Below, piece by piece: positions 6,536 through 7,893 of a stretch of 7,893 nt of DNA (positions within the stretch are counted from its first letter, which is position 1; every line of letters starts with the position of its first letter). The translations under genes were made by a program, and so were the position numbers. Origin of the DNA: Chitinophagaceae bacterium UBA2789 (lineage in GTDB: Bacteria; Bacteroidota; Bacteroidia; Chitinophagales; Chitinophagaceae); assembly GCA_002352145.1 (NCBI GenBank), contig DEHX01000054.1, positions 29,399 through 37,291 on the forward strand. The letters are read 5' to 3'. The notes under the pieces were generated by a model. The model was not told where the DNA came from. It did not search any database and was given only the letters and a program-made list of their open reading frames with translations.

Positions 6536-6766
6536 TCAAAATTCAAAAGTTTGTTTACCTGTTTTACTGTTTGCAGAAAAAGCAGCCTTAAGCATTATTA
6601 CTTTTTCATTTATTGCTTTCAGCATTTTTTTTACTTCTTCATCGGTGTATTCATAAGTGCTCTTGTTGGCGCATTTGGCTAAGCTTTCTATATCATCCAG
6701 TACCTTCTGCACCCTTCTGCCTGCCACATTTATAAAACGTTCTCTTTTTTCGTTTGTCTTTGCCAT
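6536..6766 (-). CDS. Small helical protein, first gene of the ATPase operon
   Basis: This 76-aa protein starts at ATG 6766; a TTG two codons upstream (6772) could also initiate but is less likely. The sequence reads as two to three helices: KRERFINVAGRRVQKVLDDI (7-26), then AKCANKSTYEYTDEEVKKML and AINEKVIMLKAAF, ending TFEF. The pattern of R-F-x-x-x-A-x-R-R-V-x-K-x-L-D-x-I followed by S-x-Y-x-Y-T-x-E-[ED]-V resembles a small unnamed family I have seen next to defence ATPases; no function is established to my knowledge. The stop is 3 nt before the ATPase start, so the two are translated together. It may be an ATPase regulator or a DNA-binding subunit (inference). The promoter should lie in the AT-rich region immediately upstream. 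Confidence 0.8.
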   Translation of the reverse strand: MAKTNEKRERFINVAGRRVQKVLDDIESLAKCANKSTYEYTDEEVKKMLKAINEKVIMLKAAFSANSKTGKQTFEF

Positions 6767-6810
6767 AACCAATTTTTAGGCAACGAACTTACCAGGGATT
6801 AATTAATATG

Positions 6811-6822
6811 CAAAATATTTTG
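6811..6822. promoter_or_regulatory. Perfect palindrome upstream of the ATPase operon
   Basis: CAAAATATTTTG is a perfect 12-bp palindrome centred about 50 bp upstream of the operon's first ATG, where a promoter or operator would sit. A spaced version of the same half-sites recurs at 6929-6954. The surrounding DNA is AT-rich, so chance is possible. Confidence 0.35.
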
Positions 6823-6928
6823 ATGAATATTTCAAAAAATAAATCACAGAAACGGATGTTTTATTCAGAATATTTTATTTAATATTTGTATAATAGTTTG
6901 CTTTTTTTGTATCTGTAAACCTGCAAGG

Positions 6929-6954
6929 CAAAATATATTTTACGTAATATTTTG
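6929..6954. repeat. Spaced inverted repeat CAAAATAT / ATATTTTG
   Basis: Arms CAAAATAT (6929-6936) and ATATTTTG (6947-6954) are exact inverse copies separated by 10 nt. They reuse the half-site of the 6811-6822 palindrome, so both could bind the same protein. AATATTT recurs nearby at least three more times. Confidence 0.35.
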
Positions 6955-6970
6955 AAAATCATACATTTGT

Positions 6971-6990
6971 TTATGTAACGGTTATGTAAC
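6971..6990. repeat. Tandem direct repeat TTATGTAAC, two copies 11 bp apart
   Basis: TTATGTAAC occurs at 6971-6979 and again at 6982-6990, a spacing of 11 bp that puts both copies on nearly the same helix face. It lies directly after the TACATTTG element (6962-6969). It could be a paired binding site; nothing else supports a function. Confidence 0.4.
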
Positions 6991-7049
6991 TGAAAATGTA
7001 GGGCTGGATAACTCAATTATTGCATAATAAAGTTGAAAAAATACTAAAT

Positions 7050-7078
7050 CCCTCATTTTCAACCCCCAACCCCTCCCC
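7050..7078 (-). other. G-tract cluster with G-quadruplex potential (C-rich on plus strand)
   Basis: The minus strand carries four G runs: GGGG (7078-7075), GGGG (7073-7070), GGGGG (7067-7063) and GGG (7052-7050), with loops of 1, 2 and 10 nt. This fits a G-quadruplex pattern, with i-motif potential on the other strand. It sits at the boundary between the AT-rich zone and the repeat array. Confidence 0.45.
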
Positions 7079-7082
7079 GCTT

Positions 7083-7334
7083 GCAAAGCAACAGCCGCTT
7101 TCAGCAAAGCAAAGATCAAATCAGGCAAACCATTGAATAATTATAGCAAATCAAAACCCATTTCAGGTAAAGCAATAGTCTATTCTATCAAATCAAGATA
7201 TAGCACCAGTAAAGCAAAATTTATTGTTGTCTCAGCAACAGCTATTTGAGGCAAGGCACTGGCAATCTATTATAAAGCATTAGCCACTTATGGTAAAGCA
7301 ATAATAAATTCCGGCAAAGCAATCCCCGTCTCTG
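7083..7334. repeat. Degenerate tandem array, twelve units with exact 21-bp period
   Basis: Twelve consecutive 21-bp units each begin with a conserved 9-mer (consensus G[CT]AAAGCAA) followed by 12 variable bases that tend to end in a purine, often G. Units start at 7083, 7104, 7125, 7146, 7167, 7188, 7209, 7230, 7251, 7272, 7293 and 7314, with no length change. The most diverged cores are TCTCAGCAA (7230) and GCAAGGCAC (7251). A thirteenth partial unit (GTAAATAAA, 7335) leads into a hairpin. Stops interrupt the frames I followed on both strands, so it is not a heptapeptide-coding array despite the multiple-of-three period. The repeats are too short and degenerate for CRISPR. The period equals two DNA helical turns, placing all cores on one face; a protein-binding array or a slowly decaying tandem repeat are both possible. 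Confidence 0.85.
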
Positions 7335-7368
7335 GTAAATAAATTACCACTTCGTGGTATTGTTTACC
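7334..7368. repeat. Hairpin at the end of the repeat array
   Basis: GGTAAA (7334-7339) pairs with TTTACC (7363-7368) and TACCAC (7345-7350) pairs with GTGGTA (7354-7359) around a TTC loop, leaving a 5/3-nt internal bulge. The outer arm is the core of a thirteenth repeat unit. No T-run follows, so it is not a typical intrinsic terminator; a cruciform, protein site or RNA leader structure for the gene at 7430 is possible. Confidence 0.6.
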
Positions 7369-7429
7369 CAACACTCTCCCGGTAATTTCATACTCCGTTT
7401 AGTTAATACAAACCTTATCTGCCACAAAT

Positions 7430-7893
7430 ATGAATGCTCAGCAAGAAGCCTGGCTCAATATGTACAAGGCCGTCATCAGTTACTGCAATTCGCAGCCCGC
7501 CATCACTGCTTCCGTTCCTGCATTTGCCGCAGCGCTGTCCGCACTTCAGGCAATTACCAGCAACATTACAGATACGGCAGCCAAACAATTGCAGGCAACC
7601 GCCGGCGTACGCAATCATAAAGAAAACCAGCGCATCACACTCTCCCGTCTTGCCAGCACCATTGGCGCCAATGTGTTTGCATGGGCGTCGGTACAACAAA
7701 ATCATTTGGTAAAAGAAGAAGTACGTTACTCCTTCACCAAACTGCGCCGCCTCCCCGATGAAAAATTAGCACCCGTTTGCAAAAACATACACAAAGCCGC
7801 TTCCGCTAATCAGGCACAGCTCGCAGCATATGGTATCACTGCAGCCACCCTTGCTGATTTTCAAAATACAATCAATACCTACCAGTCAGCAGT
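7430..7893 (+). CDS. Ala/Gln-rich helical protein, partial (runs off the right edge)
   Basis: ATG at 7430 opens a frame that stays open to the window end, giving 154 residues plus a partial codon. The protein begins MNAQQEAWLNMYKAVISYCN and is rich in Ala, Gln, Thr and Asn with regularly spaced hydrophobics, predicting a long helical bundle. No signal peptide, membrane segment or catalytic motif is visible. It resembles an abundant unnamed Bacteroidetes family of helical proteins that start with a similar M-Y-x-A-V segment and carry G-V-x-x-x-K-x-x-x-R further on (here GVRNHKENQR, about residues 59-68); this is recalled, not searched. Base composition is clearly GC-richer than in the operon to its left, with C-ending codons common, which suggests resident chromosomal DNA beyond the island. 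Its function is unknown. Confidence 0.8.
   Translation, partial: MNAQQEAWLNMYKAVISYCNSQPAITASVPAFAAALSALQAITSNITDTAAKQLQATAGVRNHKENQRITLSRLASTIGANVFAWASVQQNHLVKEEVRYSFTKLRRLPDEKLAPVCKNIHKAASANQAQLAAYGITAATLADFQNTINTYQSA

Larger units (their letters stand above)
6767..7429. other. Gene-free junction between defence operon and right-hand gene
   Basis: These 663 bp have no credible coding frame: stops are frequent in all frames, and open stretches on the right are overlaps of the gene that starts at 7430. The left half (to about 7045) is very AT-rich and should carry the promoter of the minus-strand operon, though I found no exact TAnnTTTG on that strand. On the plus strand TACATTTG at 6962-6969 matches the -7 consensus, but without a clear TTG 19-21 nt upstream. 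The right half changes abruptly to a C-rich tract, a 21-bp periodic repeat array and a hairpin, each listed separately. Confidence 0.7.

Noticed and set aside
7083..7334. CRISPR array
   Set aside because: Conserved part is only 9 bp and degenerate, spacers are 12 bp, and no cas gene is present; CRISPR repeats and spacers are each about 21-40 bp or more.
7083..7334. Heptapeptide-coding repeat (21 bp = 7 codons)
   Set aside because: Stops interrupt the frames I translated: the plus-strand frame starting GCA AAG CAA meets TGA in unit 3, and the minus-strand frames meet TAA, TAG or TGA within a few units.
7354..7712. Other frames over the right-hand gene on both strands
   Set aside because: The ATG at 7430 frame runs open to the window end with coherent helical composition; the others stop early and are shadows.

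Overview
The window looks like a defence island in a Bacteroidetes genome, possibly of the Chitinophaga group. Coding sequence is AT-rich with almost no Shine-Dalgarno sites. A near-perfect Bacteroidetes-type promoter (TTG, 20 nt, TAnnTTTG) precedes the toxin-antitoxin pair. The right-edge gene resembles an alanine/glutamine-rich helical family I associate with this phylum. No database search was possible, so all family names rest on motifs read by eye.

Layout, left to right. (1) The 3' end of a Vsr mismatch endonuclease (+) enters from the left. (2) A two-gene toxin-antitoxin-like pair on the minus strand (82-aa small protein, then a zeta-toxin-like P-loop kinase) runs back into vsr; the vsr and toxin ends overlap. 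(3) A 160-bp regulatory gap holds the pair's promoter, a palindrome and an inverted repeat. (4) A 515-aa C5 cytosine methyltransferase (+) has all its key motifs. (5) A tightly coupled four-gene minus-strand operon, read from 6766 down to 2789, encodes a 76-aa helical protein, a 660-aa GHKL/MORC-like ATPase, a 328-aa unknown protein, and a 261-aa protein weakly resembling DUF6339. Its last stop codon shares a CTAG tetranucleotide with the methyltransferase stop. (6) A gene-free 663-bp stretch holds AT-rich palindromes, a C-rich/G-quadruplex-capable tract, twelve 21-bp-periodic degenerate repeats and a strong hairpin. (7) A GC-richer Ala/Gln-rich gene (+) runs off the right edge and probably belongs to the host chromosome.

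How it may work together (inference): the methyltransferase marks self DNA and Vsr repairs the T:G mismatches that arise from deaminated 5-methylcytosine. The convergent ATPase operon would be the restriction or effector arm acting on unmodified DNA. No classical restriction endonuclease is recognisable in the operon, so the 328-aa and 261-aa proteins are the main candidates for a new effector. The toxin-antitoxin pair lodged between vsr and the methyltransferase could stabilise the island or add an abortive response. GHKL/MORC-type ATPases beside Dcm/Vsr genes are a known theme in restriction-modification loci, but I could not assign this compact arrangement to a named system.
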